Part shown: positions 12,091 to 24,600 of the stretch, one piece after another
Numbering within the stretch: the stretch's first letter is position 1
Layout: every line of letters starts with the position of its first letter
Assembly: GCA_963855995.1 (NCBI GenBank)
Contig: OY979728.1
Coordinates: 5,195,330 to 5,259,329, forward strand
Source: Muricea muricata
Lineage: Eukaryota; Cnidaria; Anthozoa; Malacalcyonacea; Plexauridae
Direction: 5' to 3'
Length of the DNA stretch: 64,000 nucleotides
Program-made: the position numbers and the translations under genes
The notes under the pieces: generated by a model
Told to the model about the DNA's origin: nothing
Databases searched by the model: none
The model's input: the letters and a program-made list of their open reading frames with translations, nothing else

Positions 12091-14914
12091 TGATCTCCGC
12101 CATCTTTAACTTTGAATAAATATGAAATTTCCCGCCATTTTCCCGCATTTAGTTGTTCGCGAGAAATCCACGCGTGGATACACGAACTCGAAAAAACGCT
12201 GAAGCGTGGTATTCGAATTTTATGCAACGCTACATTCGTTTGCACTATTGTTTTAGGAAAATTCTTATCTTTTGCTATAAATTAAGGTGTCTGATTAGAC
12301 AATTTGAAGCTGAGATGTAATACCTCAACCCGAAAGGTTAAAACTTAAGAACATTCCGCTTTAATCCTACGAACATTACACTAGTTAGGTACTGGAAATT
12401 AAATTAACCAAAAGACAATAATCTGTTTTCGTTGCAGTCTGGCCAGTCTTAAATCCTGTTCGGTATCAGTCCCTCAAATAATAATAATTATTATACAATC
12501 AAACTTGGTTCTCGATTGTGATTGGTCAACAACCTCCAGATATATTTTTTGGACAATTTTTTTTTGGATCGAACATTGGACGCTGATGATGTGGCACATG
12601 CCCAGACCTCACACATTGACATCTTGTATAAAAACGCGCGAAAATAAAACAATATTACAATAAAAAAATGGCTTGCTACAGATTTTCCTTGTTTGACGAA
12701 GACGATATAGCGGCATGAATAACAGAACTAAATAAAAGCACTAAATGTTTACCTTAAAACATTTCCATGAGTATCTTCGCCACATACTCTTGTTTGAGTA
12801 TTTTCACTATAGTACATCATTTTTGAATGTATAATAAAACAATTATTGGATGAGGCTTCGCATGACCATTGGTATGTAATAAAATACTTATTGCCTGAGA
12901 CCTTGGGAAAGCAGTATGTTTTGTGCACCCTCGACTGTCGATGTTGGCCTCGGCTTCGCCTCGGGTGCACAACAATCTCGGGTCCACAAAACATAATGTC
13001 TTCCTCGGTCTCACTCAATAAGTGTTAAATAGTCTTTGCAAAAGTTTAATTTGACCATCTACTAATTTTATAAGCCATGTCACAGTATATGTTGCATTAC
13101 GCATGTCATTACCATCATCCCAGCCAGTCAATTGGATTTTCTGGCTGATACAAACGCTGAACTAGTTGGTATCAGCCAGTAAACTGCAAAAAAGGGCGCC
13201 ACGTTACACTGCTGTATGAGTCGCCCTACTAGTCCATTCACTATAATACTGTGTCCATGTATATCGTTTGCACTTTGCACGTGCTATCTAAATCTAGTTT
13301 TCATGCAAGTTAAACAATGAACTTTATAATGTAACCACTCCAACAAATTCAAGTGTTTTCAAGTAAGCCATTTTTCATGCAAATCAATAAATATCAGATA
13401 AAAATCAATACTTTGTCCAAGAACAGAGTTGCCAATTATTATTAGGTAATAATTTTATGAAATAATAGACAATTATTATGCGAGCCTAATAATGATGGAG
13501 GGTTTTATACAGATGTCAAAGTCGTTCTATAACCACTGAATAACAGTTTGTTAGGAAACAATATATGATTATAAAAGTTAATTAAGTTCTCTAGGCATGA
13601 AAAACAATATATGCGTCAGTGGGAAAGTCAATGGGCATAGTACCGGGGCAAGAACAAAAATAAAATTGGTATCTTGCTCAAGCATGCACATTATCTTCCA
13701 TCAGTCGGAGTTCTCAAGTACAGCTATTGATACTTGAACTTGGCAATATTTTAATGTAAAAAACATGCTAGGCGGTTGGATTCATTTAGATAAGGAAGAT
13801 TCTAGTTGTGCATAAACGCACGTGCACGTGCTTTGAGGTATTATTGTCAATCACTTTAGGTATATTTCGCGCGGTAAGGTAGTAAAATGACGTCATAAAA
13901 TGCAATATCGTAAAATTGTCGTAAAATAAAAGTCAAATATTGAAGTCGAGTTCGATATACATATATAGACTGAGATATTAAGTTTTACTAAATAACTGAA
14001 CGAAGTAAGTGAAGTTTTGAACGCTTTTAAATAATATTGACGGAGCATATAACTGACTAACACAGTGCGACAACGCTTTAAACAAGAAGAAAAGAGCTGG
14101 TACGAGAGTTCAGAAATCAAAGACCTTAAATCTGTTTGCGGTAATTATTTTCGAATAGTCTCCTGAGTAAGGCAACATACAAAAACTCCTCCATAAAGAT
14201 GCGGCGAAGTGAAAGGTCGGGTAGCTTATATATCTGAGCGCCTATACAATGCGTGCACCTTATTAAAAACACTTGCTTCGTATCGGGTTTGAAAAAAATT
14301 CCTTCGACACCCCCCTTTTTTTTAAAATCTGATAAACAATAAGTTAAACTTATAAAAACTGAAATTTGAGTCAATGTGGCTATAAGATGATTATTAACTG
14401 AAATAAAAAATTATATATAAAAAATCAATAACCCTTTATGGAACTAAAATTAATCAACCGTATTCCATCAAGTACATAAATTAAAATAGAAATTATTGTC
14501 AGTAATAATTGAATTTATTTTTCTTTTTAATATCATTTTTTTTAGTTTACTCGATTCTGATTGGTTGAAAAGTGTGCCGATTAATCCTTAATCGGCACAT
14601 TGTGCCGATTAAAAATTAATCGGCACGGAAACGGGCTATACGTCATGTAGTAAAATGTTTTTGTGATAAAATTTGTCAACATTTTTGTATTTTTATTTTG
14701 AAATATTCAAAAAATCAGCAGTTTTTTGTACAAAAATGTTCACAAGGTGGTTAAAAAACTTTCGATGGATGAATACTCGCGTTAGAAAAGGTTTCTTTGA
14801 AGAGAAAATGGCAAACCTGAAAGTATTTGTTGCGAAAGTTTGCGAAACATATCGTCGACAGCACTTCATTCACAAAAACAGTTAAGTTCAGCATTGAAAT
14901 ATGTAGTAAAATGA
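12091..14914. other. intergenic with small inverted repeats
   Basis: No gene found. Contains an imperfect foldback at 12890-13020, a short inverted repeat near 13130-13190 around TGGCTGATAC and GTATCAGCCA, and tandem TGCCGATTAA-type inverted units near 14575-14625. Confidence 0.4.
12890..13020. repeat. imperfect foldback repeat
   Basis: ATTGCCTGAGACC...TATGTTTTGTGCACC at the left pairs with the right-hand CACAAAACATAATGTC...GGTCTCACTCAAT. The loop is GC-rich (CTCGGCTTCGCCTCGGG). Likely a MITE, but no target duplication was set. Confidence 0.55.
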
Positions 14915-15089
14915 TATTAATAGGAAATTACACTTGTTCTCGAAGTATTAATGAAAAATCTCACTTGTGTTTGGCGAAATATTTATAATACCGCTCGTGC
15001 TACGCACTCGCGGTATTATAAACATTTCGCCAAACACTCGTGCGATTTTTCATTAATACTTCTCGAACCGTGTAATTTCCTATACTAAT
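14915..15089. mobile_element. 175-bp foldback MITE downstream of fibrinogen-like gene
   Basis: Arms of about 75 bp run ATTAATAGGAAATTACAC...TATAATACCGC and back, around a short GC-rich loop. It ends 39 bp beyond the stop codon of the fibrinogen-related gene and so probably lies in its 3' untranslated region. Confidence 0.75.
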
Positions 15090-15127
15090 CAGTTCATTGG
15101 TATAAAGTAGGCTACTTTAAAGAAAAT

Positions 15128-15643
15128 TTAACGGACCAAAATATATCCCATCACTTTGAGATTCTTTTCCCCGTTGTCTGGCGAACAGCAATGTGCAAGG
15201 TTACCCCCAGTGATTCCAACGTTACCACTAAAATGTGTTCCCAGTCCAATAAAAGAGTCGGGTGTGTTACAATCATTTTCTTGGTTTGAAAAAACGCCCA
15301 AACGAACTCTTGCCCTGCTGTGGTGAACGTTAAATCCCTCTCGATTGCAGTTACGCTGCAGAGATGATCCAGCGATTAACGATTTCCATTGGTTGCGACC
15401 AAGGTGTGTTGGTCGATATCTGCCGTCTGCGATCAAATCATACAACGACGAGGCAGGATACGAGAAGGAGAAAGCTCTGAGATTACCGTTATACTTCATG
15501 CCAACACAAATTTCTTTAAATGAAGTTCTCCAATAACTTTCTCCTTTGTACTGCAGGTCATCTAAACCACCATCTCGCCAGCGGCTATAGTCGTACAAAG
15601 AGCCTTTCTGCATCCAGTGGGAAGAATCATATCTGAAAGTCCT
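15128..15643 (-). CDS. exon 14: C-terminal fibrinogen-like domain
   Basis: Acceptor TTTTATAG precedes RTFRYDSSHW. The exon runs to stop TAA at 15130-15128, encoding 171 residues. Diagnostic stretches include SLYDLIADGRYRPTHLGRN, LQRNCNREGFN, ARVRLG, DSFIGLGTHFSG, SPDNGEK and MGYILVR. These match my memory of the conserved tail of cnidarian secreted fibrinogen-related proteins. Confidence 0.85.
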   Translation of the reverse strand, partial: RTFRYDSSHWMQKGSLYDYSRWRDGGLDDLQYKGESYWRTSFKEICVGMKYNGNLRAFSFSYPASSLYDLIADGRYRPTHLGRNQWKSLIAGSSLQRNCNREGFNVHHSRARVRLGVFSNQENDCNTPDSFIGLGTHFSGNVGITGGNLAHCCSPDNGEKNLKVMGYILVR

Positions 15644-18600
15644 CTATAAAACAGGCAAATTAAAAATCTTTAACATTGTCTGGATTCTTCTTCGTGAATG
15701 CCATTCTAAAACACCACTCTCATCCTACACCAAAAGCACTCCATAATGCTGAGTCTCACTCTAAAACCTAGATCTAACGCTTATCGTAAACTCTACTCGA
15801 AAACTCACTGTAACATTTTTCGAATTGGTTTCATATTGACTTATTTTTTTGTGGATATTATTAGGATTTTCCATCATTTCGCAATCATTAGCAGACATTA
15901 ACTGTATTTTATTAATAAATCACAAGCACTCTGCAAAGTCTCACCAAGTTCCCATTAATCTTCATAACCAATGTCCAACCACCACCATGGCAACCTGAGA
16001 TTGACGTCATGTGACAGTACGCGTTAATGTATTGGTTGTTTCCAATACTAATTTTGTAGACACCACTTCCCTTATCGCTGTAATATAAATAAAATTTCTT
16101 TATTCTCCGAGCGTAAGCCCGAAGCGAAGGTTAACAATTCCATTCGGCTAAAAAAGGGAAGATAGAGAAGTACAAAGCCATGATCCATTGTTTGTCATCG
16201 ACCTCAGCAAGGATGGTTTCATTAGATACACGCATGCGCCAGAAAAAAAATATCTAAATGTTAAATAGAGAATGGGTTTGCGCAAATGCCAGATCTATTT
16301 CGAATGTTGAACATGATATGTCACAACTGAGCGTAGCGAACGACTACAGTCTTTTCCACCAATATAAAATATCCAGAAGCTATGATTGATGATCGGTTTG
16401 AAAAGCGATAATTTTCACATGCGAAATTATCATAAATAACCTCACATGTGAGATCATCAGTTTTATCTGTGCCCGAAATCACTATAAAACACTGCATTTT
16501 ATGTAATAATTATTTCGTTGAGCAAAATTTTGTACAAATGTTTTTGAAAATAAATCACAGTCTGGTGCTATGCATGCAGGCACACTTTATTCTTCGATTT
16601 TTAAGAAGAAAAATTGAAGTTTACACAATCATAGATAATAGCCAGGTAACATTTTATCACTTACAAGGAATGTAAAAATTTAATGTGTTGCCATGGTTAC
16701 AACTATTGCGACTTATGTCTTCTACTGAGCTCAATATTAGAACTGTAACAATTATACTTTCATCATTTTAAAACAACTTAAGATAAAGTGAGGTAAATTT
16801 CAAATTTTTAGTGTAAGCTGGGTTGTATTAATTTTATATGAAAATGAATTGTATTTGATTGCATGCATGCATTTCAGTTAGATTTACTGGGTCTAGTCTC
16901 AAAACATCAAATTTACGGTTCCTGATATAGTTACCTTCGACTCTTCCATATTTGTCTGCACGACTTGTGCGTGAAATGTTTCACATCTTTAAAATAAAAA
17001 TAATGTATCAATTATAAAAAAAATGATACAAACAACAAGAGAAGGCTCGTGCAAAAGTAATTGAAGCCAATGTTTAATACCTTTTTCGACGTTTTGAAGT
17101 TTGCTAACAGTATCCGTATCCGCCTTCGTCAGTTTTTTGTCGACATTATCAAGTTTGGCGAGGGTATCTAAATTGGCGTTTGTAAGCTTCCTGTCGATTT
17201 TATCGAGTTTGGTAAGGGTAGTTTGGTTGGCGTGTGTATGTTTCTTGTCGACTTTATTAAGTTGTTCAAGGATAACTTTATCTGTTTTTTCCAATTTTTC
17301 CTTGAGCCTTTCAAGTTGACCAAGGAAACTTTTAACCTATTTGGCAAAGAGAAAACATTGGCAAACCTTGCGGAGACCTGATATTATCACGTTGAGCAAA
17401 CAGAGCTATGTATGGTTAACTGATATTCTCATTGTTAATTCAACTCTACTCCTAAAATGATTATCATCTACTTACAAATCAACTAGTTATATTATACGTC
17501 GTAAATGATACGTTTGATCCCACTACATGAAGACAAATGGCCATGCAAAGACGCCCTCTCTAATATTGTAAGGCAACTACCAGCACCTATCAATAAGGGT
17601 ATTAAAACACAGCGACTTCAGCTACAAGCTGAAATATATAGGCTGCATGCGAAACAACAACCTCGCAGAAATAAGCAACACAACATAATTTGGTTCCACC
17701 CCGTTTCAGAAAAAACGTTAAGACAAACAATGCACGAAATTTTATAAACCTTGTGCCCATAAGCGCACACTTTAAATTCCTGTAGTATCGTCATATAGTA
17801 CATAAATTTTTCAATATGCAAGAACACAGTTAAGCCGGTTAATTACTTACATCTTTTTGCATTGCTAAAGCTTGCCACTGAGAGTCTTCTTTGAAATAGA
17901 GCTTTCTCTCATCAGTACGATAAGATATTTGACCTTTTAAAGGAAGCTCATACATTGATTCCTTGTTGGCAACTACTGCAACCTGTGCAAGAGCAACCGA
18001 ATTTAGGGAAATGGCACATAATTTCGTTGCAATGCATTATAATATAAATTGTCGTTATGTATACTCATATATAGACTTTGTGCGTACGTCGTGCGTCGGA
18101 CCATGTATCTAAGGAAACAGGATTTATGCCTTGTTACTGGTCACATGTATACACCATCCAAATCACGATTTATATGTGTAAAGTCTTTTGCAGTTTTCTT
18201 TAAACTAGGCTCAGTGTAAGATATATTTGAAGGACGATCAAGTAGAAATGAACAGAAATCTGGCTCAGAATGAACAAAATTTCCAATATGGCCCAGTAGG
18301 CGAAATAGATCAATGAAAAATCGTTCTGTACATATATTCGACATTCTTACCCCATCATTAATTGTGATATCTTTAAAAACTGAACAAGAACCCTTAACAA
18401 ACAATATATACACATTAGGATTTCATGTTTACACAGAAGTCTTAAAAAAATTTGATTTGTTATAAGTGGTCGCATAATTTGATTTATCAGATCAATAGTA
18501 CTATCATCAGAATAATTTCAAGGAAAAATGAGTTAACCACTCAATCAAAAATGCAATGAAACTTTTCTAATCTGGTTTTCGAGCAACGCATAATACATCA

Positions 18601-21600
18601 ACATAAGCCCAAGCATTAAACTAAGAAAAAGCGAAAAAATAAAGAGCAAACAAAGAAAATAGCTTTTAATTACAAGAGTTTTCGCACTCTTGCATGCGTC
18701 CTAATGACACTAATTACCTTTCTCCTTACTCCGTCTTCAACACGCCATATTTCGAATTTTCCTGCACTGTTCTTTTCCTGAAACTCCATACATTTTTTCC
18801 AAACGCGTTTTGGTAAAGATGAACGGATCCAAAACCAAACTGAAATGTTGTCCTTTTCTTTCAAAACTGTTCCACCATTGATTGCTTGACATTTAGGTGC
18901 GCAGTAATCTTGCTTCGTGTCTGGACCAAAACATGTACAACACTGTAAAGAAATAAGACAATATCCTTTGTTTGTATATATCATATTTAACAGTTATTCT
19001 ACGAACTCGAGTTGTATATGAGCTGATTGCGTAGAGGTGAGCAGACCGAGTCGGCTATTGCCGTTGTAAATGTTTTGGGCGAAACAAGCGCTTGTTGACC
19101 TCAAAATTGAGCACAATTTTTTTATCATAGCAATTCAAAACATATTTATATAGGTTTATGTGTTGCATTTATGGCCAAGAAAGGCCGGCAAAACACTCAA
19201 AACAAGACTTTTTGCGATCGAAAAACTCTCAGCCGCCATCTTGGTTTCTCCACTAGTAGAATATGAGCTAATATCCTACTAGTAGAGGAGCCAGTGAGAT
19301 TACAGAATACTTGATATCCGTTGGCAGCCTTAATCTCCAGTATATACAGGTCATATAAAAAGGAAGAAAGTATAAGAAGCTTTTTTATTGAACTGATGTT
19401 GTTTGGGTTCTTATATGAGGGTCCTGAAGGGGTAAAATGGGAATTGGGATTGACCCTTTTTTGCCTGGGAAAATGGGATTTGGGTTACTGGGACTGGGAT
19501 TGGGCCACTGGGAATGGGAAATAAAGTCCCCCAAATGGGAATGGGATTATATCAATTAAGGTAATACGAGCTGATTTTCTTTTTTTGTAACGTTTTAAGA
19601 CTTTTAAAATGCATTGATGATGGCCTTTCATCATTTAATATGTAATTATTGATTATGATTATCCACTGCGTTTACTGCCTGAAATTTTGTGTTTTTGAGT
19701 TGCGTCATATCAAAACGGAGGAGGCCCTGGTTTGGAGGCCATGGCAGACACAGATATACAACTAGCAGCAAAATCGAGGATTGCACATTTATTAGCGGCT
19801 AAAGACAGGAATCTAGTAAGGGCTGTGATTGGTTAACACTAACCCTAACCCCAATCCTAACCCTAACCCTTCATTTAATTTTTTTTTTAATATTAAAGAA
19901 CGAGAAAAGCCTTATGGGGCGAAAAAAATAACAAAAACGTTAAAAAAAAACAAAGAAAAAAAAAACAACCAAAATAGTCATAGGTTGGGAATCGAACTTG
20001 CAACCCTGTAACTGGTGCACAGTATAGCGGCCACACGAGCTCATCAAAACTTCACAATCTTTAATTATATTTATGAAGTAATGCGATTTAATCTGTTTGT
20101 TCTTTCAATCAATAACTATTTCTTACTGACTGGAATTTTATCAAATTGGACTGGGATTTTTAATAAAAAGCCTACTGGGACTGGGATTTTGGCAAAAAGT
20201 TGGGTGGGAAATGGGATAGCGACCCCCCTCCCCTTCAGGACCCTCTTATATAATCTGGGGAAAAAGTTGGGAAATTTGATACAGGGGCTGTTTCTAAAAG
20301 AAATTCAAATAGCTTGCGCACAAAACTTTTGTGCTTAAAAAAATTTGAGGAAACTTTTGAGGAAAATTTTGGGCAAAGTTTGTCAGGTGTTGCATTCATT
20401 TGTTAGTTGTTCAAAATTGAAATTGAATGAAAAAGTTCTTAGAAAATGTTCTCTTGTTTTGCTCAGTTTTCTTGACGGCACTGATGACGGTTTGCCTTAT
20501 TTATTCATAAAATCTACCAACCCTGGGAGAAATCAACCTAAAATGATCAGGCTTTGTGATTAGCCTTTTGAAACAAAAGTCATCATTGTTCATGATTCGT
20601 CATAACCAACCACTCACAAAGCCTGATATTATGGGTTGGTGGCGACCCTACACACGGTTGCAGTTCGGTTGCAGTTTGGCTGCGCTTCAGTTGTAGTTGA
20701 CTGGTAAGCATCTTAGCTTACGATCGATACGAAGCTCTCGGATGAAACTGTTATTACAGAATGAAAGCCGTTTGCTTGTTTGCAATGTTATACAAATTAT
20801 TAGCGAATCATATTAATTACGTCCGTCTTATCTGGTCATGCACAGGCAAAGCCACAGTAGAATATTAAAAATGTTTATTTTCGTAGATTCCGTTGTTTTA
20901 TCAATGTGTACTGTAAATAAAATTTTTGAATTGGAATATCTTTTTGCAAGTATATAGATACGAAAAACTGTATTATCTTTAATCGTCAATATCTTTGTCA
21001 AATTGACTGCAGCATAGACTAGAACAGTGGGAATGACAAAACATTATACACCAGCCTTAAACTATAATTGTTTTAAAAGATTTAAGTCATCTGAGTTGAA
21101 AGTGTTTGACACGATTTCTTTTTCAGAATAACTAATTTTAATTTGTAAGAAGATTATGCTAGGGACTGTTTGTTCTCCTCTTAACTTCAACAATTAAATG
21201 CGTACGAAAGAGGAAAACAAAGTAGAGCAGAGTAGAGTCTCGGAAGTAATCGCTAAGCTTGGGTTCGAAATTAGTGGCCTTAAACGAGTGTTTATTTTCG
21301 AGGGAGCGCTTATACTTTCGAGAGCACCTACTTTCGAGTTGTTATTTTTGGCATCGGGCAATTTTAAATCTATGCGATTTTTTCCGCTCATGGTTTCATC
21401 GATTTTTTCAAATGAATTCTGGATGACCCTAGATGAGTAATTTATACTGTACCTCTTTGTGATCGCATCCAATGAAGGATGTTTGGGTGTCCAGTGTACC
21501 TGAACGTCCATTAACCACACTGTAACTGTTTGAGGAAAAAAAGACATTTTCAGCCATATATACTTGGAGTTTTAGCTGAGGTAAAAATAAAAATATTCCA

Positions 21601-24600
21601 ATACAAACCATTTTGTATGCAAACAATAATATGCAGTAGAACATGGATTACACTCCATTAGTTGAGTCCATTTTAAAATATTTCAATATATTTTTATTAC
21701 TTGCCTGTATGATCCAGATGTGTCCATAAGACGGTTTTTAAAATATGCAAAACCTTCTGGGCAAGCTTCCTTCAAGCATTTGTTCATTTTTTCCTGTTGG
21801 AAAAAAAAATGACGTTTTACGCGACATTTTAAAATAAAAAGTTGTATGACATTCACCTTTGTTCAAAGAAAAAAAACTACCTGTTTCTGTCGAAAAAAAG
21901 AAGGACATCAAGTAAATACCAAAAAGCATATTATTATACAGCTACTCTCTGAGTTTGAATATGATGTAATTAGTAGAAATAAGGATAAGTTTTTCACTTG
22001 GGTCTTAATTTAAAATACGACTATATAATAAACAGAACGTTGCACGATCAACGGTTTGAAGATATGAATTTGTTCTTTTCGTGGTGAAGTTATGCATTCA
22101 CTGCGCTCATTCGTAAAATATTTGTTTTCACTTTTCCGAGATAAATTTATATCTTCGCACCGCCTAGTAATAAGCTCTTATATGAGGAAGCATACCCATC
22201 CTAGTCCAGGTCCACTTGGACCACTAAATCGTGAACAATTGAAGTTTTTTGTTGTGATATTTCCGCTCATCAGATCTTTAACGTAGGCAATGTTTCCAAT
22301 CCCTGGATATAGATGACCGCATCCTCCTTCACTGGACATGAGTAATCTTGAAAGATTACGCGGATAATTGAAACGATAATACCTAAAATGTACAAAGTTC
22401 TTTGTGCTTTTATGAAGCCAGAAAACCTATGAAGAAAACTACAGCAGGCAATAAAATAGGCGTTACATACCAGTGTGCGCGAGTAGCATCAAAATTTTTA
22501 CTCGTCGAAATTTGAACCCGAAAGTCTAAGACTTCTTTCTCACCGAATGTACTTGACCAACGTGCGGGACCGTTAGGGTCAATAAAGGAAGTACCAAATG
22601 GAATGGACCAGGTTTTGGGTGTATCTTGGACACCAATCAACAGGAATCCGCCTCTGTCAGTATGAACATCACACCAGCCCTAAATACAATTCACTCACAA
22701 TGTGGGAAAAGTGAAATAAAACTGTGCAACTGCATTTATAATTGTCATTGTAGGTATAAAAAGAGCTGCTAGCTAACGTCATTGTTTCTGTTTATCAGTT
22801 ACAAATCGAATGGGAAATGCAACATCCTCAAAGTTAATTTGCTCAGTACATAGCACAGAGTAAGACAATTGGGAATCCATGCAAGTTTTCGGGTGATGTA
22901 AGTCAACCCATGGTGCAGCAAAATAAAAGTATGGATATCTTTATTTATCCCTCTGGGAGCGGTTGTACAAAAGTTAGACAGCGCTAGCCATTGGATAGTG
23001 ATTCTTTTCAACTGCTGCAGCAGAAAGGCATAAAGCAATGGCATCAGGGATATTTAACTTGCGAGAGATAAAAAGAGACTGTAACTCGAAAACACTGAAC
23101 TTATTAATGTGCACATTTGGGATTTATGTTTTTTTTTTGCCTTCTCAAGTTGAGGAGCTGACGTCATTTAAGTCAATGCAAATGAGCTTTCCATTATCTC
23201 GTGCTTCAAAAATGACTTAAGTGATGTCAGCTCCTCAACTTTAGAAGCCAAAAAAACCACGAAGGTGAAGTTTTTTTGTTAAACAATATTTTGTATTCCG
23301 TGTTAAAATGTACTAAATTTTACAAATATATTAAAGCCCAAATGACTGCATGTGCACTTTAAGATTTCATTGTTATCAAACATATTTAGAGACGTTGAAA
23401 AAATTTAGTACAACTGGCCCAACGACAATATAATTTATGACCGTCCGCTGCAACAAAAGGAAGAAATCGCATGTAATTTTACTCACTTTTTGCGGACCAT
23501 TTGCTGTTTGGATCCAGTAGACTCCACTTTTTGCCTTTGGGAGCTTGTCAACGACGTGTGAACAATCTTTCGCCGGGTCAAAATAGTTCCCATACGAATG
23601 GCCTAGCACGATGAAAAAGGAACGATAAAAATTATCGGCAGAGTATTACGAGATTTATGTACAATAGACCGTTCCCTTATTAGACAATTTTTTGAGTTGG
23701 GAAAATTTATTGGTACAGCTGGAAACAGCATCCTAATTTTAATAAAATTGTGAAGTTTGGTTGCGAAATTATACTGTAAAATGTGGAAAACGTAGCTCAG
23801 CGAGGTTTGCAGATTTTGTATACTTTTGTATTACGCGTAGAAAAGGCTTACGACTATGTTGCAATTTGGTAAGCCTTTTTTCGCGCGTAATACAACATTA
23901 TACAAAATTTGCAAGCTTCACGGGACTTTATTTTCCTCATTTTACTATATCTTGCAACCAAACTTCACAACTTTCCTAAATTTAGGATGCTCTTTCCAAC
24001 TGTGCTGACAAATTCTCCTAATTCATAAGATTGTCTAATACGGGAATAGTCTATTCAAATGCTGCAGGTACAAAGTTGTGGGGTGGTTAACTTCACACAC
24101 ACACACACACATAAACCTCCCTCAACTGTTTACTAGAGCGTACGTACGCTTCAATAGACCGATCCTGGCTATGCTTGATTGACCGGCAAAACACTGGGTA
24201 GTTTTCCCAATGGAATACAGAATGTCCGATCAACAAACTTAAATTTATAAGAAGTTCAAGCTGTTATCGATTCTTTTGCAAATGTACCTTTAGAATGCTT
24301 GATTATAGGATCGACATTTGCCAATTTTTAACAATCGGGGTTTTTTCCACGCTGTATATCGAAAGCAAATTTTAGCTTGTCCGACGTAGCAACAGTAACT
24401 AGGAAGGGAGAACAATAGATGCGGGATCGGTCTATAGAGAATCAGAGGAAGGTGCAAGGAATTAGTTATAGCGCCTTAACATATTGGCCCGGTTTATACT
24501 AGAGACGGATGATCCGTTACATCGTCTGTCTTAGTATAAACACAAGACGAACTATCCAGACAAATTATTTTCAAAACTGCTGAATACAGGTATAAAAAAG

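Noticed and set aside
15345-15536. Plus-strand ORF over the last fibrinogen-like exon
   Set aside because: Antisense shadow of a well-supported coding exon.
17101-17319. Plus-strand hydrophobic ORF over the coiled-coil exon
   Set aside because: It is the antisense shadow of the minus-strand coiled-coil exon, whose phases fit neighbouring exons.
18141-18413. 90-codon minus-strand ORF as a separate gene
   Set aside because: Only its 42-nt segment 18351-18392 is used, as a phase-0 exon of the fibrinogen-like gene. The rest reads through intron.
19840-19875. Telomere at AACCCTAACCC
   Set aside because: Only a few imperfect units lie within a transposon-like element, and sequence continues on both sides. 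It is interstitial.
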